Source: Botrimarina colliarenosi | GTDB taxonomy: Bacteria; Planctomycetota; Planctomycetia; Pirellulales; Lacipirellulaceae | NCBI RefSeq assembly: GCF_007859955.1 | Contig: NZ_SJPR01000001.1 | Coordinates: 634,388 to 698,387 of the forward strand | Direction: 5' to 3' | DNA length: 64,000 nucleotides | Shown here: in pieces, positions 8,243 to 16,710 of the stretch | Position numbering within the stretch: position 1 is the first letter of the stretch | Layout: every line of letters starts with the position of its first letter | Position numbers and translations under genes: made by a program | Notes under the pieces: generated by a model | Databases searched by the model: none | Seen by the model: only the letters and a program-made list of their open reading frames with translations | Told to the model about the DNA's origin: nothing

Positions 8243-10000
8243 TTAACTAGAAACGCTCCACTCGGCGCCGCCGGCGCGGTCTTCGATCGTCACGCCGATT
8301 GCGGCCAGCTGATCACGCAGTGCGTCGGCGGTGGCGAAGTCCTTCGCGGCGCGGCTGGTGGCTCGCAAGCCGATCAGCATTTGCATTACCGCCTCGACGG
8401 CGCCCTCGCCGCCGCCGGTCCACTCGGCGCCGCTGGGGCGGTCTTCGATCGTCACGCCGGCCGGCTTGAGGCCGTCGCGAATCGCATCGGCGATGGCGAA
8501 GTTCTTTGCGGCGCGGGCGTCGGCGCGGAGGGCGATCACGACGGGCATCAATTTATCGAGCAGGTCGTCGCTGCCGGCTGCCGACATCGGGGGCTGGCGG
8601 AAGATGCCGAGGATGCCGCCCAGTTCCTTGATGGTCGTCATCAAGAGCTCGAGCGTCGCCACGTCCGCCGGGTCGGCCGACTCTTCGAGCTTGCGGTCTT
8701 CGCAGTACTTGTTGGTGAGCCGCGCCAGCTCGAACAACTCGGCGATCGCGCCGCCCGTGTTGAAGTCGTCGTCCATCGCCGTGAGGAACTTTTCACGGTG
8801 CGCCTCGGCGGCGTTGAGGGTCGGGTCGTCGCCCAGTGCGATCGAGCTCGCCCCGCGGCTCGTGGGGGGGGTGAGGCCGTAGAAGTCCGCCTTTGTGATC
8901 CGGGCGAAGCGCTTGAACAGCCGGTAGAAGGTCTCTAGCCCGACGGCGGCTTCCTCGATCGCCTCTTCGCTAAAGAGGACGGTGCTGCGGTAATGGGTGC
9001 GTAGCAGGAAGAAGCGGATCCGCTCGCCCCCTTGCTTCGCGATGAGATCGGCCAAGCCGCCAGCGCCCTTGCTGCGACTCATCTTGCCGCCCGCGTCGTC
9101 GGCCGGGGCTTCTTTGGCGTCGCGTTCGGCGCGGCCGCCGATCTTGCCGGCCGCGGCGTCTTTGCGCAGGAGGCCGTTGTGAGCCCAGTACTTCACCATC
9201 GGCTTGCCATGGCGGCACTCCGATTGGGCGATCTCGTTTTCGTGGTGGGGAAAGACGAGGTCGAGGCCGCCGCCGTGGATGTCGAAGGTCTCGCCCAGCA
9301 GCTTCTTGCTCATCGCCGAGCACTCGATGTGCCAACCGGGACGTCCCTTACCCCACGGCGAGTCCCAAGACGGCTCGCCCGCCTTGGCGTTCTTCCAGAG
9401 CGCGAAGTCCGCGGCCGAGCGCTTGCGGTCCGCCGCGCCGCCGCCATCGCCCTGCATCGCCTCGACGGTGCGATTGGAAAGTTTGCCGTAGCCAGAGTCC
9501 TTCGCCACGTCGAAGTAGACGTCGCCCTGTGACTCGTAGGCGAAGCCCTCGTCGACGAGCCCCGCGATGAAGTCGATGATTTCGCCCATGCACTCGGTGG
9601 CCTTGGGGAAGTCGTCGATCTCGGTGACGCCCAGCGCCGCCAAGTTATCGTCGTAATCCTTGATGTTGAGGTCCGCGACCTCGGCCATCGTGATGCCTTG
9701 CTCGGCCGCGGCCTTGATGAGCTTGTCATCGACGTCGGTGATGTTCACCACCCAGTGGACGTCGTAGCCGCAGTAGGTGAGGTAACGCTTGATCGTGTCG
9801 AACAGCACCGGCCCGACCATGTGGCCGATGTGCGCCTTGCCGTAGACCGTCGGCCCGCACAGGTAGATGCCGACCTTCCCCTGGGTGACGGTCTCAAACG
9901 GCTCTTTCTTCTTCGAGAGCGTGTTGTAGATCGTCAGCGTCGGGTGGGGGCCGGCGCTGGCAGCGGGATCGAATAAGGCGGCGGTCGAAGCGGCAGGCAT
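8243..10000 (-). CDS. cysS: Cysteinyl-tRNA synthetase with duplicated C-terminal tail
   Basis: CysRS charges tRNA-Cys. I chose the ATG at 10000 (585 residues) because the longer frame to 10168 is read through a GGATTGCGGATTC-type repeat. Visible motifs are the zinc ligand Cys48 (YLCGPTVY), HIGH at 57-60, HGGGLDLVFPHHENEIAQSE and KMSRS (GGKMSRSKG). An Ala/Gly/Asp-rich insertion (KIGGRAERDAKEAPADDAG) precedes KMSRS. The C-terminal helical tail occurs twice, at about 480-533 and 534-585, with shared AAKxFAxADAxRD and GVTIEDR. The family normally has one copy, and the role of the second is unknown. Confidence 0.95.
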   Translation of the reverse strand: MPAASTAALFDPAASAGPHPTLTIYNTLSKKKEPFETVTQGKVGIYLCGPTVYGKAHIGHMVGPVLFDTIKRYLTYCGYDVHWVVNITDVDDKLIKAAAEQGITMAEVADLNIKDYDDNLAALGVTEIDDFPKATECMGEIIDFIAGLVDEGFAYESQGDVYFDVAKDSGYGKLSNRTVEAMQGDGGGAADRKRSAADFALWKNAKAGEPSWDSPWGKGRPGWHIECSAMSKKLLGETFDIHGGGLDLVFPHHENEIAQSECRHGKPMVKYWAHNGLLRKDAAAGKIGGRAERDAKEAPADDAGGKMSRSKGAGGLADLIAKQGGERIRFFLLRTHYRSTVLFSEEAIEEAAVGLETFYRLFKRFARITKADFYGLTPPTSRGASSIALGDDPTLNAAEAHREKFLTAMDDDFNTGGAIAELFELARLTNKYCEDRKLEESADPADVATLELLMTTIKELGGILGIFRQPPMSAAGSDDLLDKLMPVVIALRADARAAKNFAIADAIRDGLKPAGVTIEDRPSGAEWTGGGEGAVEAVMQMLIGLRATSRAAKDFATADALRDQLAAIGVTIEDRAGGAEWSVSS

Positions 10001-10182
10001 GGGGGATTGCGGATTTCGGAATTCGGATTGCGGATTCAAGTCGACGAGAGCCGCGTCGTCCCCGACCGCGGCCCCTCTGTATTTCTGAGCAAACCGTAAG
10101 GGTACGGGTTTTGGGGTGGTGGGGGGAAGATCGGCTGTGCTGACGAGAGAAATTGCTTTCCGTCGCACCGCTCGGTAACTTC

Positions 10183-10530
10183 ATGGACTTCAACCCTCCG
10201 ACAAGGCAATTAGTGATGCAAGAGGCTGATTTCGATTCCACCCAGCCGGCGACGACAAGGGCGACGACTGCGGAGTTTGCTTACATGCATCCGCTCCAGG
10301 CGGGGAAGGTAGTAGGGCTGATCTATGCGTTTCTTGCACTGATTTTTGTGCCCTTCTTGATCCTCATTATTCTGGGCAAAGGAGGGCCAGATGCCGTCGG
10401 CGAGATTATTGGTGCGGCCGCGATGATGCTCATTTATCCCCTCGTTGGATTCTTGGGCGGCGTCGTCATTGCCAGCCTGTATAACTTCGCCGCTAAGCAA
10501 ATCGGCGGGTTTCGTATCGACCTCAAATAG
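10183..10530 (+). CDS. Small two-helix membrane protein, DUF3566-like
   Basis: The ATG at 10183 gives 115 residues; a TTG at 10153 and an ATG at 10216 are alternatives and none has a strong Shine-Dalgarno. After a polar N-terminus come two membrane segments (VVGLIYAFLALIFVPFLILIIL and MMLIYPLVGFLGGVVIASL) and a short tail, YNFAAKQIGGFRIDL. This tail resembles the conserved end of small DUF3566-type proteins (YNLVAKWVGG), which supports a real gene. The function is unknown. It is transcribed divergently from cysS. Confidence 0.7.
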   Translation: MDFNPPTRQLVMQEADFDSTQPATTRATTAEFAYMHPLQAGKVVGLIYAFLALIFVPFLILIILGKGGPDAVGEIIGAAAMMLIYPLVGFLGGVVIASLYNFAAKQIGGFRIDLK

Positions 10531-10578
10531 CGATCGATGGCGAATAATCGCCAGATATCCGCACGGCATCAGCACTAC

Positions 10579-10648
10579 CCTGAGTCTCCGGCGCAAGCCG
10601 GGGGAGTTGTGCGACTAAAGCTCCTCCGGCTTGCGCCGGAGGCTCAGG
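10579..10648. repeat. REP-like inverted repeat, class D
   Basis: The 28-base arms (10579-10606 and 10621-10648) are near-perfect reverse complements. Each arm also folds alone: the right arm read on the minus strand contains CTCCGGCGCAAGCCGGAG, a seven-base stem closed by a GCAA loop. It lies between convergent genes. Confidence 0.85.
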
Positions 10649-10675
10649 CGACAACGTAAGCGACAGCTCAGGCCA

Positions 10676-11164
10676 TTATTCGGCTTCGCAGACCAGCGCC
10701 ACGCACCGGGCGTCGATCGCTTCTTCGCGGCCGACCGCTCCGACCCCCTCGCCGGTCTTCGCCTTGACGCCGACCTGGGCGACGGTGACCTCTAGAATGG
10801 CCGCGATGGCGTGCCGCATCGCGTCCTTGTAGGGCGACAGCTTCGGCTGCTGCACCAAGACGACGCAGTCGAGGTTCACCAGCTCGTAGCCGGCCGCCCG
10901 CACCCGCTCCATCGCAAAGTGCAGGAAGTCAGCGCTATCGCGGCGGTGGTTCTCGGGGCCCGTGTTGGGAAAGAGCTCGCCGATGTCGCGGTCGCCGATG
11001 GCGCCGAGCAGGGCGTCGGTGATGGCGTGCAGCAGCACGTCGGCGTCGGAGTGGCCAACCATGCCGCGGTCGTGCGGCACGAAGACGCCCCCCAGCCGCA
11101 GCGGCCCCGAGCCGGGCTCGCCGAGGCGGTGGCGGTCTTCACCGAGGCCGATTCTTTGGTTCAT
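10676..11164 (-). CDS. ispF: 2-C-methyl-D-erythritol 2,4-cyclodiphosphate synthase
   Basis: IspF closes the cyclic diphosphate in the non-mevalonate isoprenoid pathway. The 162-residue length is typical. The metal ligands are in place: Asp10 and His12 (GEDRHRL) and His46 (SDADVLLHAI). Other family motifs are IGDRDIGELFPNT and VGVKAKTGEGVGAVGR. The gene stands alone; no ispD neighbour is visible. The ATG at 11164 has no obvious Shine-Dalgarno, and a dispersed repeat starts just upstream. Confidence 0.96.
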   Translation of the reverse strand: MNQRIGLGEDRHRLGEPGSGPLRLGGVFVPHDRGMVGHSDADVLLHAITDALLGAIGDRDIGELFPNTGPENHRRDSADFLHFAMERVRAAGYELVNLDCVVLVQQPKLSPYKDAMRHAIAAILEVTVAQVGVKAKTGEGVGAVGREEAIDARCVALVCEAE

Positions 11165-11204
11165 CGTGTTTTACCGCGGAGTTCGCGGAGGGCGCGGAGA
11201 TAAG

Positions 11205-11241
11205 AAAAAAGGAAGTGCAGGGGCTGAGCCCTCGCACTTCC
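11205..11241 (-). terminator. Intrinsic terminator downstream of metK
   Basis: Read on the minus strand, GGAAGTGC pairs with GCACTTCC (11234-11241 with 11211-11218) around an inner GGGCTGAGCCC-like stem, and six T residues follow. It lies 43 bases past the metK stop, nested in a longer GCGGAGTTCGCGGAG-type inverted repeat that spans about 11170-11280. Confidence 0.75.
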
Positions 11242-11283
11242 TTTTGTTCTTTGCGATCTCCGCGTTCTCCGCGGTGAAAAAAA

Positions 11284-12510
11284 CTAGCTAGCGACCGCCA
11301 TCGACTCGGCGGCCTTGGCGAGGGCGTCGGCCTTGTCGGTCTTCTCCCAGCTGAATTCGCCGTTCGGGCCGGGTTCGCGGCCGAAGTGGCCGTGGGCGGC
11401 CGTGATGGCCATCACCGGCTTGGTCAGGCCGAGTTCTTGGATCAGGCCACGCGGCGTCAGCTTGAAGTGGTCGCGGATCAGCTTGATCATCGAGTCGTCG
11501 TCGATCTTGCCGGTCCCGAACGTGTTGACGTTCACGCTCACGGGCTCGGCGACGCCGATCGCGTAAGCGAGCTGCACCTCGACCTCGTCGGCCAGCCCGG
11601 CGGCGACGAGGTTCTTCGCCACGTAGCGGGCCATGTAAGCGGCCGAGCGGTCGACCTTCGAGGGGTCCTTGCCGCTGAAGGCGCCGCCGCCGTGACGGCC
11701 GCGGCCGCCGTAGGTGTCGACGATGATCTTGCGACCGGTGAGGCCGGTGTCGCCGTGCGGCCCGCCGATCACGAACTTGCCGGTCGGGTTGATGTGGTAG
11801 GTGATCTCGCCGTCGATGAATTCGGCGGGCAGGCAGGGCTTCACCGCCTTCTCGATGATCTCTTGCTTGGCCTCTTCGGTGATCTTCGTGCCGCAGGGGG
11901 CGAGGATCGACTCGTCGTGCTGCGTGCTGACCACCACCGTGTCGATGCGGATCGGCTTGTTGTCCGGGCCGTACTCGACGGTGACCTGGCTCTTGCTGTC
12001 GGGACGGAGCCAGCTGATCTCGCCCGACTCACGCAGCTTCGCCAGCTTCTCGACGATGCGGTGCGACAGGTGGATCGGCAGCGGCATCAAGACGTCGGTC
12101 TCGTTGCAGGCGTAGCCGAACATCAGCCCCTGGTCGCCGGCGCCTTGCTCGCCCTCGACGTCCGACGCCTTGTCGACGCCTTGGGCGATGTCGGCCGACT
12201 GCTCGTGGATCGCGTTGAGGACGCCACAGGCGTCGTAGCTAAACCCGATGTCCGAGTGGATGTAGCCGATCTTCTTGATCGTTTCGCGGACGATCTTCTG
12301 CACGTCCACGTAATGGCTGGTGCGGACCTCGCCGGCGACGACCACTTGGCCGGTCGTGACGAGCGTCTCGACCGCGACGCGGGCGTCGCCCGGGTTCGGG
12401 TCGTTGCGCAAGATATCGTCGACGATCGCGTCGGAGATCTGGTCGGACACCTTGTCGGGGTGCCCCATGCTGACCGATTCGCTAGTAAAGAGGTAGTTGC
12501 CAGACGCCAC
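11284..12510 (-). CDS. metK: S-adenosylmethionine synthase
   Basis: MetK makes S-adenosylmethionine from ATP and methionine. The 408-residue protein shows the family signatures [17 protein letters not shown] near the N-terminus, [12 protein letters not shown] in the middle and the phosphate-binding [18 protein letters not shown]. The ATG at 12510 is preceded by AGGAG. A candidate sigma70-type promoter lies about 75 bases upstream and an intrinsic terminator follows, so it is probably monocistronic. I could not recognise a SAM riboswitch in the leader. Confidence 0.98.
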   Translation of the reverse strand: MASGNYLFTSESVSMGHPDKVSDQISDAIVDDILRNDPNPGDARVAVETLVTTGQVVVAGEVRTSHYVDVQKIVRETIKKIGYIHSDIGFSYDACGVLNAIHEQSADIAQGVDKASDVEGEQGAGDQGLMFGYACNETDVLMPLPIHLSHRIVEKLAKLRESGEISWLRPDSKSQVTVEYGPDNKPIRIDTVVVSTQHDESILAPCGTKITEEAKQEIIEKAVKPCLPAEFIDGEITYHINPTGKFVIGGPHGDTGLTGRKIIVDTYGGRGRHGGGAFSGKDPSKVDRSAAYMARYVAKNLVAAGLADEVEVQLAYAIGVAEPVSVNVNTFGTGKIDDDSMIKLIRDHFKLTPRGLIQELGLTKPVMAITAAHGHFGREPGPNGEFSWEKTDKADALAKAAESMAVAS

Positions 12511-12585
12511 GGTGATCTCCTGTCGGAACGCTACGCGGTGGTGGCGGCCGGCTTCGCGGCCGCACGGATGCGGGGGTAGCTCAGC

Positions 12586-12615
12586 ATCTTAACGCCCCCA
12601 CGGGGCGGGTCGCAA
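12586..12615 (-). promoter_or_regulatory. Candidate metK promoter with palindromic spacer
   Basis: On the minus strand, TTGCGA (12610-12615) and TAAGAT (12586-12591) are 18 bases apart, an acceptable sigma70-type pair. The spacer contains the palindrome CGCCCC/GGGGCG (12593-12607) with a three-base loop, which may be an operator. The elements were matched by eye only. Confidence 0.4.
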
Positions 12616-12756
12616 CGGTTCGCGTCGGGCGATGACGGGAGAATCGCGGAGGAATCCCGCACCTTTGCGCCGCGGCAGGTTCCGCCGAAACTAAGGCCGC
12701 AGCTCCCCGGCCGCTTGCCGTCGCGGTATTCCACGCCCCTCACCTCGGTCTATCCG

Positions 12757-14208
12757 ATGCCCTCCCCCGCCAAACTCACCGACCTGCTCACCCCCCATGG
12801 GCAGCACCACGCCGTCAAGTTTTGGGACTCGCTGACCGCCGCCGATCAGGGGCGCCTGGCCCATGAGCTCGAAGCGATCGACTATGACGAGCTAGCTGCC
12901 CTCTACGCTGGGGACGTCGATCAGCCCGATTGGCACGAGCTGGCCCGCCGGGCCGAGCCCCCCGTGGCGATGCGGCTCGCCGACCGCCGCTCGGGGCAGG
13001 GGGGCGGGCTCGGCGTCACCCCGTCCGATGCCAAGCAACTCGGCAAGGCGGCCCTCGACGCCGGCAAGGTTGGCGTCTTGCTGGTCGCCGGCGGCCAGGG
13101 GAGCCGCCTCGGCTTCGAGAAGCCCAAGGGGATGTACCCGATTGGTCCCGTCAGCGACGCGACCCTCTTTCAAATTCACCTGGAGAAGGCGGTCGCCCTG
13201 GCGAAGCGGCACGCCACTCACCCAGGCAAGGGGGGTGTCCCCGTCTATCTGATGACGAGCCCCGTCACGCACGACGACACCGTCGAATTCCTTGCCGAGC
13301 ACAAGAACTTCGGCCTCGCCGACGACGACCTCTTCATCTTCTGCCAGGGGACGATGCCCGCGGTCGACATGGCGACCGGCAAGCTGCTGCTCGCCGACAA
13401 AGGAAAGCTGTTCCTCAGCCCCGACGGCCACGGCGGCACGATCGCCGCGTTGGCCTCCTTCAAGAAGAACGGCGAAGGCGCGATCGACCACATGCGCCGC
13501 CGCGGCGTCGAGAACCTGTTCTACCTGCAGGTCGACAACCCGCTCGTGCCGATCGGCGACGCCGAGCTCCTCGGTTACCACCTCGGCACGAAGAGCGAGC
13601 TTACGAGCGTCGCTGTCGCCAAGCAGGAACCCAAGGACAAACTCGGCAACTTCGTGATGGTCGACGGCAAACTCTGCGTCATCGAGTACAGCGACTTCCC
13701 CGACGACGTCGCGGAGGTGACCGACGCCGACGGCGGCCTCAAGTACTGGGCCGGCAGCATCGCGGTGCACGTCTTCGGCGTGGCGTTCCTCGAGCGGATG
13801 CTCGCCCTCAAGGACGCGCTGCCGTTCCACGTCGCCAAGAAGAAGGTGCCGCACCTGAACGAGTCGGGCGAACTGGTCGAGCCGACAGAGAACAACGCCC
13901 TGAAGTTCGAGCGATTCATCTTCGACCTGTTGCCGCAGGCGGAGCGGCCGATCGTGGTCGAGTACGGCGAGGAAGAGATCTTCGCACCGCTCAAGAACGC
14001 CCCCGGCGCGCCGAAGGACACGCCGGAGTACGTGCAGCGCTTTCTCACCAACCAACATCGCGGCTGGCTCGAAGCGGCCGGCGCGAAGGTCTCGTCGGAT
14101 GCGGTGGTAGAGATCAGCCCGCTCTGGGCCCTCGACGCCGAAGGCACGGCGGAGCGCGTATCGGAGAAGCCGCTGGCGATTGAGAAGGACACCTATTTGC
14201 GCGACTAA
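12757..14208 (+). CDS. Eukaryote-type UDP-GlcNAc/UDP-sugar pyrophosphorylase
   Basis: The ATG at 12757 gives 483 residues. The nucleotide-binding loop LLVAGGQGSRLGFEKPKGMY near residue 110 matches the eukaryotic UAP/AGX family, not bacterial GlmU or GalU. Further family motifs are LFLSPDGHGGTIAAL, FYLQVDNPLVP, ALKFERFIFDLLP and IFAPLKNAPGAPKDTPE. The expected reaction is UTP plus N-acetylglucosamine-1-phosphate (or a related sugar phosphate) giving the UDP-sugar. Which sugar is used cannot be read from the sequence. It is divergent from metK, and no sugar-pathway genes adjoin it. Confidence 0.85.
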   Translation: MPSPAKLTDLLTPHGQHHAVKFWDSLTAADQGRLAHELEAIDYDELAALYAGDVDQPDWHELARRAEPPVAMRLADRRSGQGGGLGVTPSDAKQLGKAALDAGKVGVLLVAGGQGSRLGFEKPKGMYPIGPVSDATLFQIHLEKAVALAKRHATHPGKGGVPVYLMTSPVTHDDTVEFLAEHKNFGLADDDLFIFCQGTMPAVDMATGKLLLADKGKLFLSPDGHGGTIAALASFKKNGEGAIDHMRRRGVENLFYLQVDNPLVPIGDAELLGYHLGTKSELTSVAVAKQEPKDKLGNFVMVDGKLCVIEYSDFPDDVAEVTDADGGLKYWAGSIAVHVFGVAFLERMLALKDALPFHVAKKKVPHLNESGELVEPTENNALKFERFIFDLLPQAERPIVVEYGEEEIFAPLKNAPGAPKDTPEYVQRFLTNQHRGWLEAAGAKVSSDAVVEISPLWALDAEGTAERVSEKPLAIEKDTYLRD

Positions 14209-14253
14209 GGGCAGGTAAGAGCCACGGATGACACGGATCGCACCGATAACTTA

Positions 14254-14847
14254 TTATCCGTGCCCATCCGTGTAATCAGTGGTCGCTTCTCCTTGCTTAG
14301 CGGCTAGGATGACGCGGACTTCTTCGAGAAGTTCAGCGGGCAACTTTGGCCCGCGTCCCCACCCGGGGCGGAGACGTGGCGCGTTGGCCGCGAGTTCGAG
14401 CTGGATACGGCGTGCGCTTGTCAAGCTGTAGGCGCCAATGCTCCACCGAAACAGATGGTGGTTCCACAGAATCCCGCCGGGTCCGATAGCGACTTGAGAG
14501 CTGAATGGGATCGTCATCGCCCAAATCCCGATCATCACGGCAAGTGACGCCGGCGTTGGCGCTTCCCTCCAAGCCGCGACGTGAGCCATGACGGCGTAGG
14601 CCACAGCCATCTGGGTTCCGAGATAGCGGCAATCATCGGAGCGGAAGACGATTAACGGTTCGCCTAGACGACGCCAACTGAAGTAGTGCCTGACGGGCTC
14701 CTGTAGCACCACCGCGAACAGCAGAATCCACAGCCACCAAGGCATGGGCGTCTGATCGATTCCCGTACGGAGCGCGACCGACAGCGCATAGGCGTAACCT
14801 GCGGCGATGGCGCTGCCCCACAGCAGGTCGCGAAGCGTAAATCGCAT
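14254..14847 (-). CDS. MRFxxxDLL-type membrane protein, paralogue 3
   Basis: The product has 197 residues and begins MRFTLRDLLW, the N-terminal signature of a family of planctomycete membrane proteins of unknown function. About four hydrophobic segments follow (for example PWWLWILLFAVVL and LAVMIGIWAMTIPF). A C-terminal segment, LPAELLEEVRVILAA, is similar in character to LSELHEILTEF in the paralogue at 15263-15916. The final residues (EATTDYTDGHG) and the stop are encoded by a dispersed CACTGATTACACGGATGGGC repeat, so the native C-terminus has been replaced. It is the third of three tandem same-strand paralogues. Confidence 0.7.
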   Translation of the reverse strand: MRFTLRDLLWGSAIAAGYAYALSVALRTGIDQTPMPWWLWILLFAVVLQEPVRHYFSWRRLGEPLIVFRSDDCRYLGTQMAVAYAVMAHVAAWREAPTPASLAVMIGIWAMTIPFSSQVAIGPGGILWNHHLFRWSIGAYSLTSARRIQLELAANAPRLRPGWGRGPKLPAELLEEVRVILAAKQGEATTDYTDGHG

Positions 14848-14881
14848 GGGTCAGTCAGGTTGGAGCGGTTCTTTCTCGCCG

Positions 14882-15259
14882 TCAGCCGTTAGGCGGCGAT
14901 CGATGGCGAAGGACGGTCGAGGCGATCGCATAGCCACAGGCCATGCCCAAGCCGACATCAACGCGAACCTCGGTGTTAATGGTTACGAGGACGCATGCTA
15001 CCGTTAGAACGCCTAGCGTGACGTACTCGAGGATCGGCCACTCTGCTGGGGGCGGCGAGTCGTTCGGTAGTGCGTTGGCGTCCTTTGCCTCTAGCCATTT
15101 CGGAAATAGGTGAAATGAAATAGCCATCAGAGCGCAGAGGACGACCGTAGGGAGGTAGACCGGTCTACCGTCTCGTACTTGGTTGATTGCGGCGACGGTC
15201 CCCAGAGTAATCGCAACGATGCACAGCAGGGCCAGCAGGTCCGAGATGCCGAATCGCAT
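14882..15259 (-). CDS. MRFxxxDLL-type membrane protein, paralogue 2
   Basis: The product has 125 residues and begins MRFGISDLLALLCIV. It has about four predicted membrane segments (LLALLCIVAITLGTVAAI, TVVLCALMAISFHLF, LEYVTLGVLTVACVLVTI and VGLGMACGYAIASTVL). It ends RHRSPPNG and lacks the C-terminal domain of its neighbours. Only three bases separate its start from the stop of the upstream paralogue, so the pair is probably cotranscribed. The function is unknown. Confidence 0.65.
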   Translation of the reverse strand: MRFGISDLLALLCIVAITLGTVAAINQVRDGRPVYLPTVVLCALMAISFHLFPKWLEAKDANALPNDSPPPAEWPILEYVTLGVLTVACVLVTINTEVRVDVGLGMACGYAIASTVLRHRSPPNG

Positions 15260-15262
15260 GGG

Positions 15263-15916
15263 TCAACCAGGTTGGAGCGGTTCTTTCTCGCCGTCAGCCG
15301 ATCTGCGTTCATCGGCGTCCATCGGCGGTTCTGAACCGCGTCGGCTGAATTCGGTCAGGATTTCGTGGAGTTCGCTGAGACGTGATTCGGCGATGGGGAA
15401 ACGGACGCCGGCGCTTCCCCAATGCAGGTCGTCGAGGATCGCGGCGTTGACGAACCATTGATCGCCTTCCACGCCGATCGACGCGCCGACTCGCTCCCAA
15501 GGGTGACAGGTCCCCAAGAACCAAACGCCACGCTCGGTGATCGCGCTGTAAGACAAAGCGAGGGGCGCAATGGTCGCTACGGCGACGACTTGGTGAGCAA
15601 GGTGGAAAAGCCCAATTGGGGGTGAGTTGATATGACGGATGAACTCAAAGAACAAGAGACCATGGAAAGCGACGCAAACCAGTATGATTCCCCGATAATT
15701 CACCGGCCGCAAAGTCCAGGCGATCGTCTCGCCACGCCGGGACCAAAACCCGAACAGCAGGTACAAGATCGCGACAACCGTCGGGAGGTAGGCAATCCAC
15801 TCGAAGTAGTTTTCAGGGTACAGGTCCACACCGGCTAAGGCGTAAGACGCCATAATCGCCAGATGGCAAGCGACGATCCCCGTCGTTATCAACAGGTCCT
15901 GAATGCCGAATCGCAT
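15263..15916 (-). CDS. MRFxxxDLL-type membrane protein, paralogue 1
   Basis: The product has 217 residues and begins MRFGIQDLLITTGIV. Four or five hydrophobic segments precede a hydrophilic domain from about residue 135 (VWFLGTCHPWERVGASIG, AGVRFPIAESRLSELHEIL). The tail after about residue 190 (PPMDADERRSADGEKEPL) is read through a dispersed CGCCGATGAACGC-type repeat. A 28-base stretch at its 3' end (GGTTGGAGCGGTTCTTTCTC and flanks, near 15268) recurs just downstream of the second paralogue near 14860, a trace of tandem duplication. The function is unknown. Confidence 0.65.
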   Translation of the reverse strand: MRFGIQDLLITTGIVACHLAIMASYALAGVDLYPENYFEWIAYLPTVVAILYLLFGFWSRRGETIAWTLRPVNYRGIILVCVAFHGLLFFEFIRHINSPPIGLFHLAHQVVAVATIAPLALSYSAITERGVWFLGTCHPWERVGASIGVEGDQWFVNAAILDDLHWGSAGVRFPIAESRLSELHEILTEFSRRGSEPPMDADERRSADGEKEPLQPG

Positions 15917-16083
15917 GAGGGGTTCTCGTCACGATTGATAGAAGCTGTTGCAGTGTAACCACCCATCCCTCCTTTGTGTCCTTCGTGCCTTCGTGGTTCA
16001 CTCGTAGGACCGCCGCGGGCGAGACGCCGCGGCTTACTTTCTTGTCGCAGCCGACCGCCAAACGCTGAACGCCCACTCCCGCC

Positions 16084-16629
16084 ATGCTCGAAGTCGAACT
16101 CAAGTTTCCCCTCAACGACGCCGCCGTGTTGCGCGAGCGGCTGGCGGCGCTCGGCGCGGCGGAGCATCCCGCCGTCACGCAGTCGGATGCTTACTACAAC
16201 CATCCGGCGCGGGATTTCGCGCAGACCGACGAGGCGTTGCGCATCCGCACCGTTGGGGACGACTCGGTCGTTACCTACAAAGGCCCGAAGCAGGGGGGCG
16301 GCGCCAAGACGCGGTTCGAGTTGGAACTGCCGCTCGCCGACGCGACGGCCGATGGCTGGGGCGAGGTGCTGACGCGGCTCGGCTTTCGCTCCGTCGCGAC
16401 GGTTCGCAAGAGCCGGACGCCGTTTACGCTCCAGCGCGATGGCCGGTCGTTTGAGCTGACGATCGACGAGGTCGAAGGGCTCGGAGTCTTTTCCGAGGTC
16501 GAGACGATCGCCGATGAGGCCGACCGTGACGCGGCGGAACAGGCCGTGCAAGGGCTCGCCGCCGAGTTGGAGTTGAGCGACGCCGAACCGCGGAGCTATC
16601 TCGAAATGCTGCTCAACGCAGGCGGCTAG
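16084..16629 (+). CDS. CYTH-domain protein (class IV adenylate cyclase-like)
   Basis: The 181-residue product carries the ExExK signature at residues 3-7 (EVELK) at the very N-terminus. It has the alternating acidic/basic strands of the CYTH triphosphate tunnel: RIRTVGDD, TYKGPK, RFELELPL, RKSRTPFTLQ, LTIDEVEGLG and FSEVETIA. Members act as class IV adenylate cyclases (CyaB), thiamine triphosphatases or inorganic triphosphatases. The DEVEGLGxFSEVE stretch is closest to CyaB-type proteins, but activity cannot be decided from sequence. The gene precedes the MFS gene on the same strand with an 81-base gap. Confidence 0.85.
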   Translation: MLEVELKFPLNDAAVLRERLAALGAAEHPAVTQSDAYYNHPARDFAQTDEALRIRTVGDDSVVTYKGPKQGGGAKTRFELELPLADATADGWGEVLTRLGFRSVATVRKSRTPFTLQRDGRSFELTIDEVEGLGVFSEVETIADEADRDAAEQAVQGLAAELELSDAEPRSYLEMLLNAGG

Positions 16630-16710
16630 CGGGCCGCGGCGGTGGTCCGGCGCCAGGGCGAGGCCTACAGTGGGGATTCCCGCCTCCGATTCGCCCGCCT
16701 TCGGACCGTT

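Noticed and set aside
10001..10168. N-terminal extension of CysRS
   Set aside because: The extra codons include NPQSEFRNPQS from a GGATTGCGGATTC-type repeat and overlap the divergent gene's upstream region.
11386..12579. 397-codon open frame antisense to metK
   Set aside because: It is the shadow of metK in GC-rich DNA, without protein-like motifs.
12511..12700. SAM or SAH riboswitch in the metK leader
   Set aside because: The leader from the candidate promoter is only about 70 bases and I could not fit a known SAM or SAH riboswitch fold; a covariance-model search would decide.
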